From: Pseudomonas alcaligenes | GTDB lineage: Bacteria > Pseudomonadota > Gammaproteobacteria > Pseudomonadales > Pseudomonadaceae | DNA: 64,000 nt | Assembly (NCBI RefSeq): GCF_041729615.1 | Contig: NZ_CP154874.1 | Location: forward strand, 2,299,001 to 2,363,000 | Reading direction: 5' to 3' | Shown: positions 27,131 through 36,194 of the stretch, piece after piece | How the letters are laid out: the number at the start of each line of letters is the position of its first letter | Numbering within the stretch: the stretch's first letter is position 1 | The notes under the pieces: model-generated | Seen by the model: only the letters and a program-made list of their open reading frames with translations | The model's database searches: none | Told to the model about the DNA's origin: nothing | Translations under genes and position numbers: made by a program

Positions 27131-27676
27131 GTGGCGATTCGAACTTACCGGGGTACCACTCCACAGCGAGGCCCGCGCGCCTTCGTCGACGCCTCGGCCG
27201 TGGTGCTCGGCGACGTGGTGCTGGGCGAGGACGCCTCGGTGTGGCCGATGGCCGTGGTGCGCGGCGACATGCACCGGATCAGGATCGGCAAGCGCACCAG
27301 CGTGCAGGACGGCAGCGTGCTGCACATCACCCACGCCGGGCCGTTCAACCCGGACGGCTACCCGCTGCTGATCGGCGACGAGGTGACCATCGGCCACAAC
27401 GTCACCCTGCACGGCTGCACCCTGGGCAATCGCATCCTGGTCGGCATGGGCAGCATCGTGATGGACGGCGCGCTGGTCGAGGACGAAGTGGTGATCGGCG
27501 CCGGCTCCCTGGTGCCACCGGGCAAGGTGCTGCAGAGCGGCTACCTGTACGTCGGCAGCCCGGTGAAGCAGGCCCGCGCCCTGACCGACCAGGAGCGCGC
27601 GTTCTTCGCCTACAGCGCGGCCAACTACGTGAAACTCAAGGACCTGTACCTGGCCGAGGGCTACGACCAGGGCTAG
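27131..27676 (+). CDS. Gamma-carbonic anhydrase-like left-handed beta-helix protein
   Basis: The 181-residue protein consists of hexapeptide repeats (for example VVLGDVVLGEDASVWPMAVVRGD) that fold as a left-handed beta helix. The zinc histidines expected of gamma-class carbonic anhydrases appear in VLHITHAG and GHNVTLHGC. The GTG start has AAGGAG at the right distance. It is divergent from prlC. Related proteins (YrdA/PaaY) are often called carbonic anhydrase or acetyltransferase-like; true CO2 hydration activity is not certain. Confidence 0.9.
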   Translation: MAIRTYRGTTPQRGPRAFVDASAVVLGDVVLGEDASVWPMAVVRGDMHRIRIGKRTSVQDGSVLHITHAGPFNPDGYPLLIGDEVTIGHNVTLHGCTLGNRILVGMGSIVMDGALVEDEVVIGAGSLVPPGKVLQSGYLYVGSPVKQARALTDQERAFFAYSAANYVKLKDLYLAEGYDQG

Positions 27677-27679
27677 CGC

Positions 27680-28744
27680 CTAGCGCTGCTGGCCAAGCTG
27701 CTGCAGCGCCCGCTCGCGCTGGCCAGGCTCCAGCTCGCCGAGCGCTTCGGCCCGCCGGTAGAACTCCGCCCAGTCGCCGCCGGCCTGCTCGAACAGCGCG
27801 GCGAAGGCCGGCACCCACTGGTCATAGAGACCGAAGGGCAGCAGCCGGGCGTTGTTCAGCGGGGCATTGATCCAGGCGTCGTAGCGCGCATCGCCACCCC
27901 ACTGGGCGTGGCGCAGGGTGCGGTACTCGGCGCGCAGGCGCTCGAACTCGGCGGCCTTGGCGGCACGCTTGCCGGCATCGTCCAGCGGCCCGTCGTACAG
28001 CGCCTGCAGGCGCTCGCGGCTGGCCAGGATCAGCGCGGTGAACTGGCGGCGCATGCGCGCCTCCCGCGCATCGTCGGCGGCCAGACCACGGGCGGCGCAC
28101 CACTGGCGCAGGCCCTGCTGCTCGACGAAGCTGGCGAAGGACTCGTTGAACGCCGTGTCGTCCTGCACATACAGCTGCTGGTGGGCCAGTTCGTGGAAGA
28201 TCACCGCGGCCAGGCGCTGGTCGTCCCAGCGCAGCATGGTGTTGAGGATGGGGTCGGCGAACCAGCCCAGGGTCGAGTAGGCCTCGATGCCGGCCACATA
28301 GGTGTCGAGGCCTTCGGCCTGCAGCAGGGCGGCGGCGCCCCGCGCGCGGCCCTGCTGGTAGTAGCCGCGGTAGGCCACGCAGCCGGCAATCGGGAAGCAG
28401 TGGGTCAGCGGCTGCAGCGACAGCTCCGGGGTGGCGAACACATTCCACACCACATAGGGCCGCTGCAGGTCGGCATACAGGCGGTAGCTGCGGTTGTCCG
28501 GCAGGCCCAGCTCGGCGCTGGCGAAGGTCCGTGCCTGCTGGGCCAGGGCCAGGCGCCGCTTGAGTTCGGGGTCGGTCTGCGGCGCGGCGAGCAGCTCGGC
28601 CACCGGCTGGCGCGCGGCGAGCAGGTCGAGCTGGCCACGGCTGACCTGGGCGTAGTAGTCGAGGCTGGCACAACCGTTCAGCAGGACGCCGCACAGCACG
28701 GGAACCAGCCACCGCAAAGGGCGGTCGAGAAGGGCAATAGGCAT
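27680..28744 (-). CDS. Predicted aminopeptidase lipoprotein (DUF2265 family)
   Basis: A 354-residue protein with a signal peptide and lipobox LLNGC, so it should be anchored in the outer or inner membrane. It has the zinc-protease motif HELAH about residue 180 followed downstream by NESFASFVEQQG, in which the Glu can be the third ligand. It matches the Aminopep family of predicted zinc aminopeptidases, whose substrates are unknown. It is convergent with the gamma-carbonic anhydrase gene, 3 bases apart. Confidence 0.85.
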   Translation of the reverse strand: MPIALLDRPLRWLVPVLCGVLLNGCASLDYYAQVSRGQLDLLAARQPVAELLAAPQTDPELKRRLALAQQARTFASAELGLPDNRSYRLYADLQRPYVVWNVFATPELSLQPLTHCFPIAGCVAYRGYYQQGRARGAAALLQAEGLDTYVAGIEAYSTLGWFADPILNTMLRWDDQRLAAVIFHELAHQQLYVQDDTAFNESFASFVEQQGLRQWCAARGLAADDAREARMRRQFTALILASRERLQALYDGPLDDAGKRAAKAAEFERLRAEYRTLRHAQWGGDARYDAWINAPLNNARLLPFGLYDQWVPAFAALFEQAGGDWAEFYRRAEALGELEPGQRERALQQLGQQR

Positions 28745-28787
28745 TGCGCGAGCCTAGTGCATTGCCGCTCCCCCAAGGAAGCCCGCC

Positions 28788-29189
28788 ATGCGCCTACTGC
28801 TGCTCAGCCCCCTGTCCCTGGTCCTCGGCGGCTGCGCCCTGTTGCCGGCCTGGCACGACCCCGCTCAGGCCTGGATCGACCTGGCGCAGGGCCTGCAGGC
28901 GGTGCGGGTGGATGAGCGGATGCTGGAGGATTCGCGCTACTTTCAGGTGCCTCCGGGGCGTCATGCGCTGCAGATGCGTCTGCGCTTCGAGGTAGCGCCC
29001 ACCGACACCGGTGGCGCGCAGGCGCTGCCACGCACCTGCCTGCTCGAACTGGACTACGCCGAGTTCAACGCCGGCCAGCGCTACCGGCTGGAGGCCGGCC
29101 ACCGCGGCTTTCGCCCCTGGGCGCAACTGCGCGACGCGCAGGATCGTCCGTTGGCGCGGGCACGCGAGGGGCGCTGCGGCGAGGTCTGA
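28788..29189 (+). CDS. Small lipoprotein, first of a tandem pair
   Basis: A 133-residue protein with a short signal peptide and lipobox VLGGC, followed by a beta-rich domain. It shares layout with the next gene: WIDLAQ / WVDLYA, RYFQVPPGRHALQMRLRFEV / RYFQVAPGAHQLDVRFQFEV and FNAGQRYRLEA / FAAGQRYRIEA. The two are therefore tandem paralogues, and similar paired lipoprotein genes occur in P. aeruginosa near PA0062-PA0063. The function is unknown. Confidence 0.82.
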   Translation: MRLLLLSPLSLVLGGCALLPAWHDPAQAWIDLAQGLQAVRVDERMLEDSRYFQVPPGRHALQMRLRFEVAPTDTGGAQALPRTCLLELDYAEFNAGQRYRLEAGHRGFRPWAQLRDAQDRPLARAREGRCGEV

Positions 29190-29227
29190 ACGGCGTTATG
29201 CTCAACCATCACCCCGAGGATTGCACC

Positions 29228-29650
29228 ATGCGTACACCCCTGCTGCTGTCCCTGCTCACCCTCAGCGCCTGCGCCAGCCCGCTGCCGCAGCCCGATGCGG
29301 GCAAGGCCTGGGTCGATCTCTACGCCACGGCGGGCTACACCCTGATGGCGCATCGCCTGGACGACCAGCGCTGGCCCGACGGCCGCTACTTCCAGGTCGC
29401 CCCCGGTGCGCATCAGCTGGATGTGCGCTTCCAGTTCGAGGTGGCCGGCGGTGGCGGCGGTGACGAGTTCAACGGCGAACCGCTGCAGATGACCTGCCAC
29501 CTGCGCTTCGCTTACGACGGCTTCGCCGCCGGCCAGCGCTACCGCATCGAGGCACGGCCGCTGCAGTACAAGGCCCAGGGCTGGCTGTACGGCGCGGACC
29601 GTCAGGTGCTGGCGCGGGCCAAGGTGCTGCGCTGCAACACCTTCGGCTGA
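29228..29650 (+). CDS. Small lipoprotein, second of a tandem pair
   Basis: A 140-residue paralogue of the preceding gene. The ATG that reads MRTPLLLSLLTLSAC gives a proper signal peptide and lipobox (LSAC) and has GAGGA upstream; the longer frame adds 10 residues that would spoil it. A glycine-rich insert (GGGGG) marks one loop. It lies 38 bases after its partner, so they are probably co-transcribed. The function is unknown. Confidence 0.82.
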   Translation: MRTPLLLSLLTLSACASPLPQPDAGKAWVDLYATAGYTLMAHRLDDQRWPDGRYFQVAPGAHQLDVRFQFEVAGGGGGDEFNGEPLQMTCHLRFAYDGFAAGQRYRIEARPLQYKAQGWLYGADRQVLARAKVLRCNTFG

Positions 29651-29660
29651 CGGCATGCTT

Positions 29661-29694
29661 CCCCCTCTCCCCTGGGAGAGGGCCGGGGTGAGGG
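29661..29694. repeat. GC-rich intergenic repeat with hairpin
   Basis: CCCTCTCCC and GGGAGAGGG pair in a short hairpin followed by GGGGTGAGGG. Sequences of this exact style are scattered between genes in many Pseudomonas genomes. It lies between two convergent genes and could end both transcripts, though there is no T-run. Confidence 0.5.
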
Positions 29695-29731
29695 CCTCTC
29701 ACCGCCTGACTCTTACCCTACCGGCGCTGGC

Positions 29732-30730
29732 CTAGCGCAGACCGGCGGCTATCTCGAAACTGCGCAGGCGGTGCTCGGGCTGGTACAGGTCGCAGGTGAA
29801 GATCAGCTCGTCGGCGCCGGTCTGCTCCAGCAGCACCTCCAGGCGCGCACGCACCTTCTGCGGGCCGCCGATCACCGCCAGGCCGAGGAAATCACCCACC
29901 GCCGCCTGCTCGTGCGGCTGCCAGCGGCCGGCCATGCTCTCCACTGGCGGGCGCAGCACCAGGCTCTCGCCACGCATCAGCGCCAGCACGCGCTGATAGG
30001 CGCTGGTGGCGAGGAACTCGGCCTCCTCGTCGCTGGGCGCGGCGATCAGCGGTACGCCGATCATGGCGTAGGGTTTGTCGAGCACCGCCGAAGGCCGGAA
30101 GTTCTCGCGGTAGATGCGCAGCGCCTGGTGCAGGTAGCGCGGCGCGAAGTGCGAGGCGAAGGCGTAGGGCAGGCCGCGCTCGGCGGCCAGCTGGGCACTG
30201 AACAGGCTGGAGCCGAGCAGCCAGATGGGGATGCCGCTGTCCATGCCGGGCAGGGCGATCACCCGCTGCCCGGGCTGACGCGGGCCAAGCAGGGCCTGCA
30301 GCTCGGCGACGTCCTCGGGGAAGTCGTCCGGGCTGCCCAGGCGGTCACGGCGCAGGGCGCGCGCGGTGGCCTGATCGGCACCCGGCGCACGGCCGAGGCC
30401 CAGCTCGATGCGCCCGGGGTAGAGCGCGGCAAGCGTGCCGAACTGCTCGGCCACCACCAGCGGCGCATGGTTGGGCAGCATCACCCCGCCGGAACCCAGG
30501 CGCAGGGTGGTGGTATTGGCCGCCAGGTAGCCGAGCAACACAGCGGTGGCGGAACTGGCGATGCCTTCCATGTTGTGGTGCTCGGCCACCCACAGGCGCG
30601 AGAAGCCGAGCTGCTCCACATGCCGCGCCAGGTCCAGCGAGCGGCGCAGGGCAGGGCCCGGGCCAATGTCGTCGTCGCGCATGGGCGCCAGGTCGAGTAC
30701 GGCAAAGGGGGTGTGGGACAGCTGGCTCAT
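29732..30730 (-). CDS. LLM-class flavin-dependent oxidoreductase
   Basis: A 332-residue member of the luciferase-like monooxygenase superfamily, using FMN or F420-like flavin; Pseudomonas lacks F420, so FMN is expected. Diagnostic parts are the N-terminal [13 protein letters not shown], the [14 protein letters not shown] segment and [14 protein letters not shown]. It resembles the YhbW group, whose substrate is not known. It is a single gene, convergent with the lipoprotein pair. Confidence 0.87.
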   Translation of the reverse strand: MSQLSHTPFAVLDLAPMRDDDIGPGPALRRSLDLARHVEQLGFSRLWVAEHHNMEGIASSATAVLLGYLAANTTTLRLGSGGVMLPNHAPLVVAEQFGTLAALYPGRIELGLGRAPGADQATARALRRDRLGSPDDFPEDVAELQALLGPRQPGQRVIALPGMDSGIPIWLLGSSLFSAQLAAERGLPYAFASHFAPRYLHQALRIYRENFRPSAVLDKPYAMIGVPLIAAPSDEEAEFLATSAYQRVLALMRGESLVLRPPVESMAGRWQPHEQAAVGDFLGLAVIGGPQKVRARLEVLLEQTGADELIFTCDLYQPEHRLRSFEIAAGLR

Positions 30731-30791
30731 GGGCGCCTCCTCGGGTCGAACCTGCTATATGGGGGCACGACCGGCGAAGGCAAGCCGCCGC

Positions 30792-31478
30792 TCAGCAGTC
30801 ACTGCTGCCGTCGACCGCGCAGAACGCCTGGGCAGTTGCCGGCGGCGCCTCGACCAGGCCACGCAGCAGGAACTCGCGCCAGGCCTCGGGACGCCCGAGG
30901 TAGGCACCGATGTCCAGCACCTGCAGCTGCCCGTCGCGCTCCAGCGCCAGGGTCGGGAAGCCGCCACCGCCGAGCTGCGCCAGCGCGCGGCGGCTGGCCA
31001 CCAGGTGTTCGGCCAGCACCGGGCCGCTGTGGCGCTGCAATTCGGCGCGGAACGCCTGCGCCGCCAGGCCCAGCTCCTGCGCCAGCTCGGCCAGCACGGC
31101 CGGCTCGGTAATGCGCCGCCCCTGCTGGTAATGCGCCTGCTGCAGCACGTGCAGCATGGCCAGGCCCTGGCCGGCCAGAGCCTCGGCGGCCAGCACGGCG
31201 GCGGTCGGCGGGTCGGAATCCAGCCAGGTCTCGGCGTCCTGCAGCAGGCCGTCGCGGTAGGCGGCGCCGAACGGCTGGCCGCTCAGCGCGGCGATGCGCT
31301 GGTCATGCGCCAGGATGTGCTGGCGCAGCGGTGCGTTCAGACGCTGGCGCTGCGCGCCGCTGAACAGCCCGCCGCCATGCAGGGCGATATGCAGGCCGGG
31401 GATCGCGCCGGCCACCTGCAGCAGCGGGGCGGCGCCATAGCACCAGCCGCACAGCGGGTCGTACCAGTAGTGGATCAC
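30792..31478 (-). CDS. DsbA-family thioredoxin-fold protein
   Basis: A 228-residue thioredoxin-fold protein with the redox motif CGWC right at the start (DPLCGWCYG) and no signal peptide, as in the cytoplasmic COG3531/FrnE-like group. It likely handles disulfide or isomerase chemistry in the cytoplasm. The GTG start sits inside the stop codon of the upstream metallo-beta-lactamase-fold gene (CCGTGATCC), so the two are coupled. A divergent LysR gene may control both. Confidence 0.83.
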   Translation of the reverse strand: MIHYWYDPLCGWCYGAAPLLQVAGAIPGLHIALHGGGLFSGAQRQRLNAPLRQHILAHDQRIAALSGQPFGAAYRDGLLQDAETWLDSDPPTAAVLAAEALAGQGLAMLHVLQQAHYQQGRRITEPAVLAELAQELGLAAQAFRAELQRHSGPVLAEHLVASRRALAQLGGGGFPTLALERDGQLQVLDIGAYLGRPEAWREFLLRGLVEAPPATAQAFCAVDGSSDC

Positions 31479-32332
31479 GGCCACTGCATTTCTCCCTTGA
31501 GCACCTTGGCGCTCAGCTCCAGGCTGGATTCGCCCGGCAGGCCCGGGTAGCGGCGCTGCATGGCGGCGATCAGCGCGGCGGCGTCCGGCGCCTGGCCCAG
31601 CTCCTGCTCCAGCGCCTTGAGGTAGCCACGGGTGAAGCGCAGGGCCGCCAGGGTGTGCGGCACGTCGCCCAGGTAGTGGCCGGGCACGATCACTGCCGGC
31701 TGCAGCGCCTCGATGCGCTCGAGCATCGCCAGCCAGTCGCGGCGCGCCTGCACGGTCTGGGTATCGGCGGTCCACACGTGCTCGCCGGCATCCACCAGCA
31801 CGCCGCCGACCACGGCCTTGAGCGACGGAATCCACAGGGTGGTGCGCTCGGGGTCGAGGCCGATCACCTGCAGCTTCTCGCCTTCGAGGACCAGGCTGTC
31901 GCCGGCCAGCACCTCGGGCAGGATCACCCGGCTCGGCGCCGTGTCCTTGAGGATCGGCCCCCAGTAGGCCAGCTTGCCGGCCTGGGTGGCGCGGATGTGT
32001 TCGACAGTAGCGGCGGTGGCCAGCACCCGGGCCTCGGGGAAGGCCTCCTTGAGGCTCTGCAGGCCGAAGTAGAAGTCCGGGTCGCCGTGGCTGATGTAGA
32101 TGGTGGTCAGGCGCTTGCCGCTGGCCTTGACCAGGCGCACCAGCTCGGCGGCCTCGCGGGTGGAAAACTGCGCATCGACCAGGATGGCCTCGTGCTCGCC
32201 GCTGATCAGGGTCGAGCTGACCGGGAACACCGCGGCCTCGCCGGGGTTGTACACCTGCAGCTGCAGGGGGGCGGCCTGGGCCAGGCCGGTGAGGGCGAGC
32301 AGGGCAGCGCCAAGAAGGGAACGAAGAGACAT
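31475..32332 (-). CDS. Exported metallo-beta-lactamase-fold hydrolase with variant metal motif
   Basis: A 285-residue protein with a signal peptide (SLLGAALLALTGLAQA). Its fold markers are those of metallo-beta-lactamases: ILVDAQFS, the metal-motif position YISHGDPDFYFG, and VPGHYLG near the C-terminus. The usual HxHxDH reads HGDPDF, so the second and last histidines are replaced. Some subfamilies tolerate this, but metal binding must differ. It is coupled to the DsbA-like gene and divergent from a LysR regulator. The substrate is unknown. Confidence 0.8.
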   Translation of the reverse strand: MSLRSLLGAALLALTGLAQAAPLQLQVYNPGEAAVFPVSSTLISGEHEAILVDAQFSTREAAELVRLVKASGKRLTTIYISHGDPDFYFGLQSLKEAFPEARVLATAATVEHIRATQAGKLAYWGPILKDTAPSRVILPEVLAGDSLVLEGEKLQVIGLDPERTTLWIPSLKAVVGGVLVDAGEHVWTADTQTVQARRDWLAMLERIEALQPAVIVPGHYLGDVPHTLAALRFTRGYLKALEQELGQAPDAAALIAAMQRRYPGLPGESSLELSAKVLKGEMQWP

Positions 32333-32435
32333 GCGGACCTCGGGAATGGAGTGGGACGAGGCGCATCTTAGTTGCTCGAAAGTGCGCAAAAAGCCGGCTA
32401 ACCTGGCCATCTCTATTGCACGAATCGAGCGAATC

Positions 32436-33347
32436 ATGGACCGACTCACCGCCGCCCGGGTCTTCGTCGAAGTGGTCGAGCGCGGTAGCCAGACGGCCGC
32501 CGCCGAGCACCTGGAGATGTCACGGGCGATGATCTCGCGCTACCTGGGCGAACTGGAAAACTGGGTCGGCGCCCGCCTGCTGCACCGCACCACGCGCCGC
32601 CTGAGCCTGACTGGCATGGGCGCGGAACTGCTGCCGCGCTGCCGCGACATGCTGGCCCTGGCCGACGAACTGCAGAGCGCCGGCCAGCGCGTCAGCAGCC
32701 AGCTGGGCGGCACCCTGCGCATCGCCAGCAGCCAGTCCTTCGCCCAGGCCTGGCTGGCGCGGGCGGTGGCCGCCTTCGTCGAGCAGCATCCGGCGGTGGC
32801 CGTCGACCTGCAGGTGAGCAGTCAGGCGGTCAACCTGGTGGAGGAACGCATCGACCTGGCCCTGCGCATCACCAACCAGCTCGACCCCAACCTGATCGCC
32901 CGGCGCCTGGCCACCTGCCACTCGGTGCTGTGCGCCGCGCCGGCCTACCTGGCGCGCCACGGCACGCCGCAGACGCCGGCGGAGCTGGCCCGGCACAACT
33001 GCCTGACCTACGCCTACTTCGGCCGCAGCCTGTGGCAGTTCGAGCGTGATGGCGAACCGAGCGGCGTGCCGGTCAGCGGCAACATCAGCGCCAATGAGTC
33101 CACCGTGCTGCTGGAAGCCAGCGTGGCCGGCGCCGGTATCAGCCTGCAGCCGCTCTATGCGGCGGCACCGCTGCTGCGCGCCGGGCGCCTGGTGCAGCTG
33201 CTGCCGCAGTACCGTGCCGAAGCCCTGGGCATCCACGCCCTGTACGGTTCGCGGCGGCAGATGCTGCCGGCCCTGCGTGCGCTGCTGGACTTCCTCGCCG
33301 CGCGGCTGCAGGCCGACCCGCACTGGGAAGAACAGCTCGCCCCCTGA
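32436..33347 (+). CDS. LysR-family transcriptional regulator
   Basis: A 303-residue regulator: an N-terminal winged helix-turn-helix (about residues 18-37, TAAAEHLEMSRAMISRYLGELE) and a C-terminal LysR substrate-binding domain ending in a normal family tail. It is transcribed divergently from the hydrolase/DsbA-like pair with 103 bases between the starts, the classic layout for a LysR protein controlling its neighbours. The inducer cannot be read from sequence. Confidence 0.9.
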   Translation: MDRLTAARVFVEVVERGSQTAAAEHLEMSRAMISRYLGELENWVGARLLHRTTRRLSLTGMGAELLPRCRDMLALADELQSAGQRVSSQLGGTLRIASSQSFAQAWLARAVAAFVEQHPAVAVDLQVSSQAVNLVEERIDLALRITNQLDPNLIARRLATCHSVLCAAPAYLARHGTPQTPAELARHNCLTYAYFGRSLWQFERDGEPSGVPVSGNISANESTVLLEASVAGAGISLQPLYAAAPLLRAGRLVQLLPQYRAEALGIHALYGSRRQMLPALRALLDFLAARLQADPHWEEQLAP

Positions 33348-33350
33348 ACG

Positions 33351-33381
33351 AAAAAGCCGGAGCCCCTCGCGGAGCTCCGGC
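33351..33381 (-). terminator. Rho-independent terminator after the DUF1161 gene
   Basis: On the leftward strand GCCGGAGC and GCTCCGGC form an 8-bp stem followed by five T (plus-strand AAAAA at 33351-33355). It lies 22 bases beyond the DUF1161 stop, and the same hairpin may end the rightward LysR transcript. Confidence 0.8.
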
Positions 33382-33402
33382 CTGATGCCTGCCGCGCCGC
33401 GA

Positions 33403-33627
33403 TCAGCCGCGCTGGTAGACGATCTCCTTGCTGCCGGCCTCGCAGCTGCCGACCACCTGCTTGTCGCCGGCGCTGCCCTTGTCGACCACTTCCAGGCTGT
33501 AGACAGCCACGCCCTTGGCCTTGAGCTTGGCGTCGATCTCCGCCTTGAGCTCCTCGCAGGGCTTGCCGGCGGCCAGTACGGAACCGGCCAGGGGGAGCAG
33601 GGCCAGGCCCAGGATCAGTCGTTTCAT
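33403..33627 (-). CDS. DUF1161 small exported protein
   Basis: A 74-residue protein with a signal peptide (LILGLALLPLAGSVLAAG) and a mature domain carrying two cysteines (PCEEL and GSCEAG) that could form a disulfide. This is the DUF1161 pattern, a family of periplasmic proteins of unknown function. AAGGAG lies at the correct distance before the ATG, and a strong terminator follows, so it is probably monocistronic. Confidence 0.88.
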   Translation of the reverse strand: MKRLILGLALLPLAGSVLAAGKPCEELKAEIDAKLKAKGVAVYSLEVVDKGSAGDKQVVGSCEAGSKEIVYQRG

Positions 33628-33718
33628 GTTCAACACTCCTTCGTCGATGAGCGCGCGGGGCACCCCGCCCCGCACCGCTGCAGGCTAACCGGGAACGCCG
33701 GGAAAATCCGTGCGCCGC

Positions 33719-33934
33719 TCAGCTGTTGCTGATACGGAAGCCGACCTTGAGGTCGACCTGATAGTGCGCCACCTTGCCGTCGACGATATGGCCGCGGGTC
33801 TCGACCACCTCGAACCAGTCCATGTTGCGCACGCTCTTGGCGCATTCGGCCAGGGCGTTGGCGATGGCATCCTCGATGCTGAGCTTGGAGGTACCGACGA
33901 CTTCGATCTTCTTGTAGGTGCGGTGATCGGACAT
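33719..33934 (-). CDS. Dodecin (flavin-binding small protein)
   Basis: A 71-residue protein with the dodecin pattern: YKKIEVVGTS, SIEDAIANAL, and the flavin-stacking Trp in NMDWFEVVETRGHI, ending VDLKVGF. Dodecins assemble as 12-mers that store or buffer flavins. The start has GAGGAA upstream. It stands between the DUF1161 gene and trpI on the same strand. Confidence 0.92.
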   Translation of the reverse strand: MSDHRTYKKIEVVGTSKLSIEDAIANALAECAKSVRNMDWFEVVETRGHIVDGKVAHYQVDLKVGFRISNS

Positions 33935-33981
33935 GAGCTGTTCCTCAGGCAGATGGACTCCTGTCTGAGGCTAGTCGAGAT

Positions 33982-34869
33982 TCAGCCGCCCAGCTCCCGC
34001 CCCAGCCACTGCGCCAGGCGCTCGGCGCGGTTGTCGCGGCTGCGCCCCGGCACCCACAACGCCAGGTGCGCCGGGCTTTCGACGAAGCCCCAGGGCGCGA
34101 CCAGCCGGCCGCCGGCCAGGTCGTCGGCCACCAGCGGCTGCGGCGCGATGGCCACGCCGAGGCCGGCGGCGGCTGCCTCCAGCAAGTAATACAGGTGCTC
34201 GAAGCCCTGGCCCTGGCGCAGCGCCGCCGGGTCCAGGCCCTGGGCGCGCGCCCACTGCGGCCAGGCCTGCGGGCGCGAGGCGGTGTGCAGCAGCGGCTCG
34301 CCGAGCAGGGCGGCGGCGGGGCGCTCGGCCAGCTCAGCGAAGCGGGCATAGCGTGGACTCAGCACCGGGCCGATGCGCTCGGCGGCCAGCTCGAACACCT
34401 GCATGTCCGCCGGCCAGGGCGGCGTGGCGAAGCACAGGGTGGCTTCCACTCCGGGGCGACGCGGGTCCAGCTCGCCCTCGCTGGCCGACAGCTGCAGGCG
34501 CAGCTCCGGCAGCTCGCGGTTGAGGCGATCCAGACGCGGGATGAACCAGCGCGCCAGCAGGCTGCCGGGGCAGCCGAGCACGAAGGGCGCGTCGTCCTGG
34601 CGCTGGCGCAGCTCGGCGCAGGCGCTGCGCAGGCGCTCGAAGGCATCGGAGGCGGCATCGCGCAGGCGCACACCGGCATCGGTGAGTTTTACGCCGCGCC
34701 CATCCTTGACGAACAGAGCCAGACCAAGCTGTTCCTCCAGTGCACGAATCTGCCGACTCACGGCACCGTGGGTGACACTCAGCTCTTCCGCGGCCTGACT
34801 GACGCTCTGCAGGCGGGCAGCGGCCTCGAAGGCGCGCAGGGCATTCAGCGGGGGCAGTTCTCGGCTCAT
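33982..34869 (-). CDS. trpI: LysR-family activator of tryptophan synthase, TrpI
   Basis: TrpI turns on trpBA when indoleglycerol phosphate accumulates, as shown in P. aeruginosa and P. putida. The 295-residue protein has the GcvA/TrpI-type N-terminus ([36 protein letters not shown]) and a normal LysR effector domain. It is divergent from trpB across 113 bases, the conserved arrangement in pseudomonads. The assignment rests on this context as well as on the sequence. Confidence 0.92.
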   Translation of the reverse strand: MSRELPPLNALRAFEAAARLQSVSQAAEELSVTHGAVSRQIRALEEQLGLALFVKDGRGVKLTDAGVRLRDAASDAFERLRSACAELRQRQDDAPFVLGCPGSLLARWFIPRLDRLNRELPELRLQLSASEGELDPRRPGVEATLCFATPPWPADMQVFELAAERIGPVLSPRYARFAELAERPAAALLGEPLLHTASRPQAWPQWARAQGLDPAALRQGQGFEHLYYLLEAAAAGLGVAIAPQPLVADDLAGGRLVAPWGFVESPAHLALWVPGRSRDNRAERLAQWLGRELGG

Positions 34870-34888
34870 GGCATTGGTGAGTTTTTCT

Positions 34889-34900
34889 GACAGGTCAGCG
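34889..34900. promoter_or_regulatory. Candidate TrpI operator between trpI and trpB
   Basis: CTGACAGGTCAG is a 12-base inverted repeat (5-bp arms, 2-base centre) lying 20 bases upstream of the trpI start and 82 before trpB. TrpI is known to bind this intergenic region in P. aeruginosa, but I cannot confirm that this repeat is the site. Confidence 0.35.
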
Positions 34901-34982
34901 CAATCTAATCGCTTTTCAGGGCAGCAGCCAGGGGTAGAATGGCGCCATCACCCGCTTAGCCCACTCCCGCCAGGAGCCTGAC

Positions 34983-36194
34983 ATGACTTCATTCCGCAGC
35001 GGTCCCGACGCCAAGGGCCTGTTCGGCCGCTTCGGCGGCCAGTTCGTCGCCGAAACCCTGATGCCGCTGATCAACCAGCTGGCGGCCGAATACGAGAAGG
35101 CCAAGACCGACCCGGCCTTCCTCGAGGAGCTGGCCTACTTCCAGCGCGACTACATCGGCCGGGCCAGCCCGCTGTACTTCGCCGAGCGCCTGACCGAGCA
35201 CTTCGGCGGGGCGAAGATCTACCTCAAGCGCGAAGACCTGAACCACACCGGCGCGCACAAGATCAACAACTGCATCGGCCAGATCCTGCTGGCCAAGCGC
35301 ATGGGCAAAAAACGCATCATCGCCGAGACCGGCGCCGGCATGCACGGTGTGGCCACCGCCACCGTGGCCGCGCGCTTCGGCATGCAGTGCGTGGTCTACA
35401 TGGGCACCACCGACATCGACCGCCAGCAGGCCAACGTGTTCCGCATGAAGCTGCTCGGCGCCGAGGTGATTCCGGTCACCGCCGGCACCGGCACGCTCAA
35501 GGATGCGATGAACGAAGCCCTGCGCGACTGGGTGACCAACGTCCATAACACCTTCTACCTGATCGGCACCGCCGCCGGCCCGCACCCGTATCCGGCCATG
35601 GTCCGCGACTTCCAGTCGGTGATCGGCAACGAAGTGCGTGAGCAGATCCTGGCGAAGGAAGGCCGCCTGCCCGATTCGCTGGTCGCCTGCATCGGTGGCG
35701 GCTCCAACGCCATCGGCCTGTTCCACCCCTTCCTCGATGACGAAAGCGTGCAGATCGTCGGCGTCGAAGCGGCCGGCCACGGCATCGACACCGGCAAGCA
35801 TGCCGCCAGCATGGCCGGCGGCGCGCCGGGCGTGCTGCACGGCAACCGCACCTTCCTGCTGCAGGACGCCGACGGCCAGATCACCGATGCCCACTCGATC
35901 TCCGCCGGTCTCGACTACCCAGGCGTCGGCCCCGAACACGCCTGGTTGCACGAGATCAAGCGCGTCGAATACGTGCCCTGCACCGATGACGACGCGCTGC
36001 AGGCCTTCCACCAGTGCTGCCGCCTGGAAGGCATCATCCCTGCGCTGGAGTCGGCCCACGCCCTGGCCGAAGCCTTCAAGCGCGCGGCCAAGCTGCCCAA
36101 GGAGCACCTGATGGTGGTCAACCTGTCCGGCCGCGGCGACAAGGACATGCAGACCGTGATGCACCACATGAGCGAACAGGAGAAGCACGCATGA
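34983..36194 (+). CDS. trpB: Tryptophan synthase beta chain
   Basis: TrpB joins indole to serine with pyridoxal phosphate, completing tryptophan synthesis in complex with TrpA. The 403-residue protein has the PLP lysine in HTGAHKINN, the phosphate-binding GGGSNAIG loop and the LNHTGAHK and GRGDKD segments of the family. Its stop overlaps the trpA start (ATGA). Length is as expected. Confidence 0.97.
   Translation: MTSFRSGPDAKGLFGRFGGQFVAETLMPLINQLAAEYEKAKTDPAFLEELAYFQRDYIGRASPLYFAERLTEHFGGAKIYLKREDLNHTGAHKINNCIGQILLAKRMGKKRIIAETGAGMHGVATATVAARFGMQCVVYMGTTDIDRQQANVFRMKLLGAEVIPVTAGTGTLKDAMNEALRDWVTNVHNTFYLIGTAAGPHPYPAMVRDFQSVIGNEVREQILAKEGRLPDSLVACIGGGSNAIGLFHPFLDDESVQIVGVEAAGHGIDTGKHAASMAGGAPGVLHGNRTFLLQDADGQITDAHSISAGLDYPGVGPEHAWLHEIKRVEYVPCTDDDALQAFHQCCRLEGIIPALESAHALAEAFKRAAKLPKEHLMVVNLSGRGDKDMQTVMHHMSEQEKHA

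Noticed and set aside
24985..27870. A 961-codon rightward frame over prlC
   Set aside because: It is the reverse reading of the M3 peptidase gene and merges into the gamma-carbonic anhydrase out of frame; the composition is typical of shadow frames.
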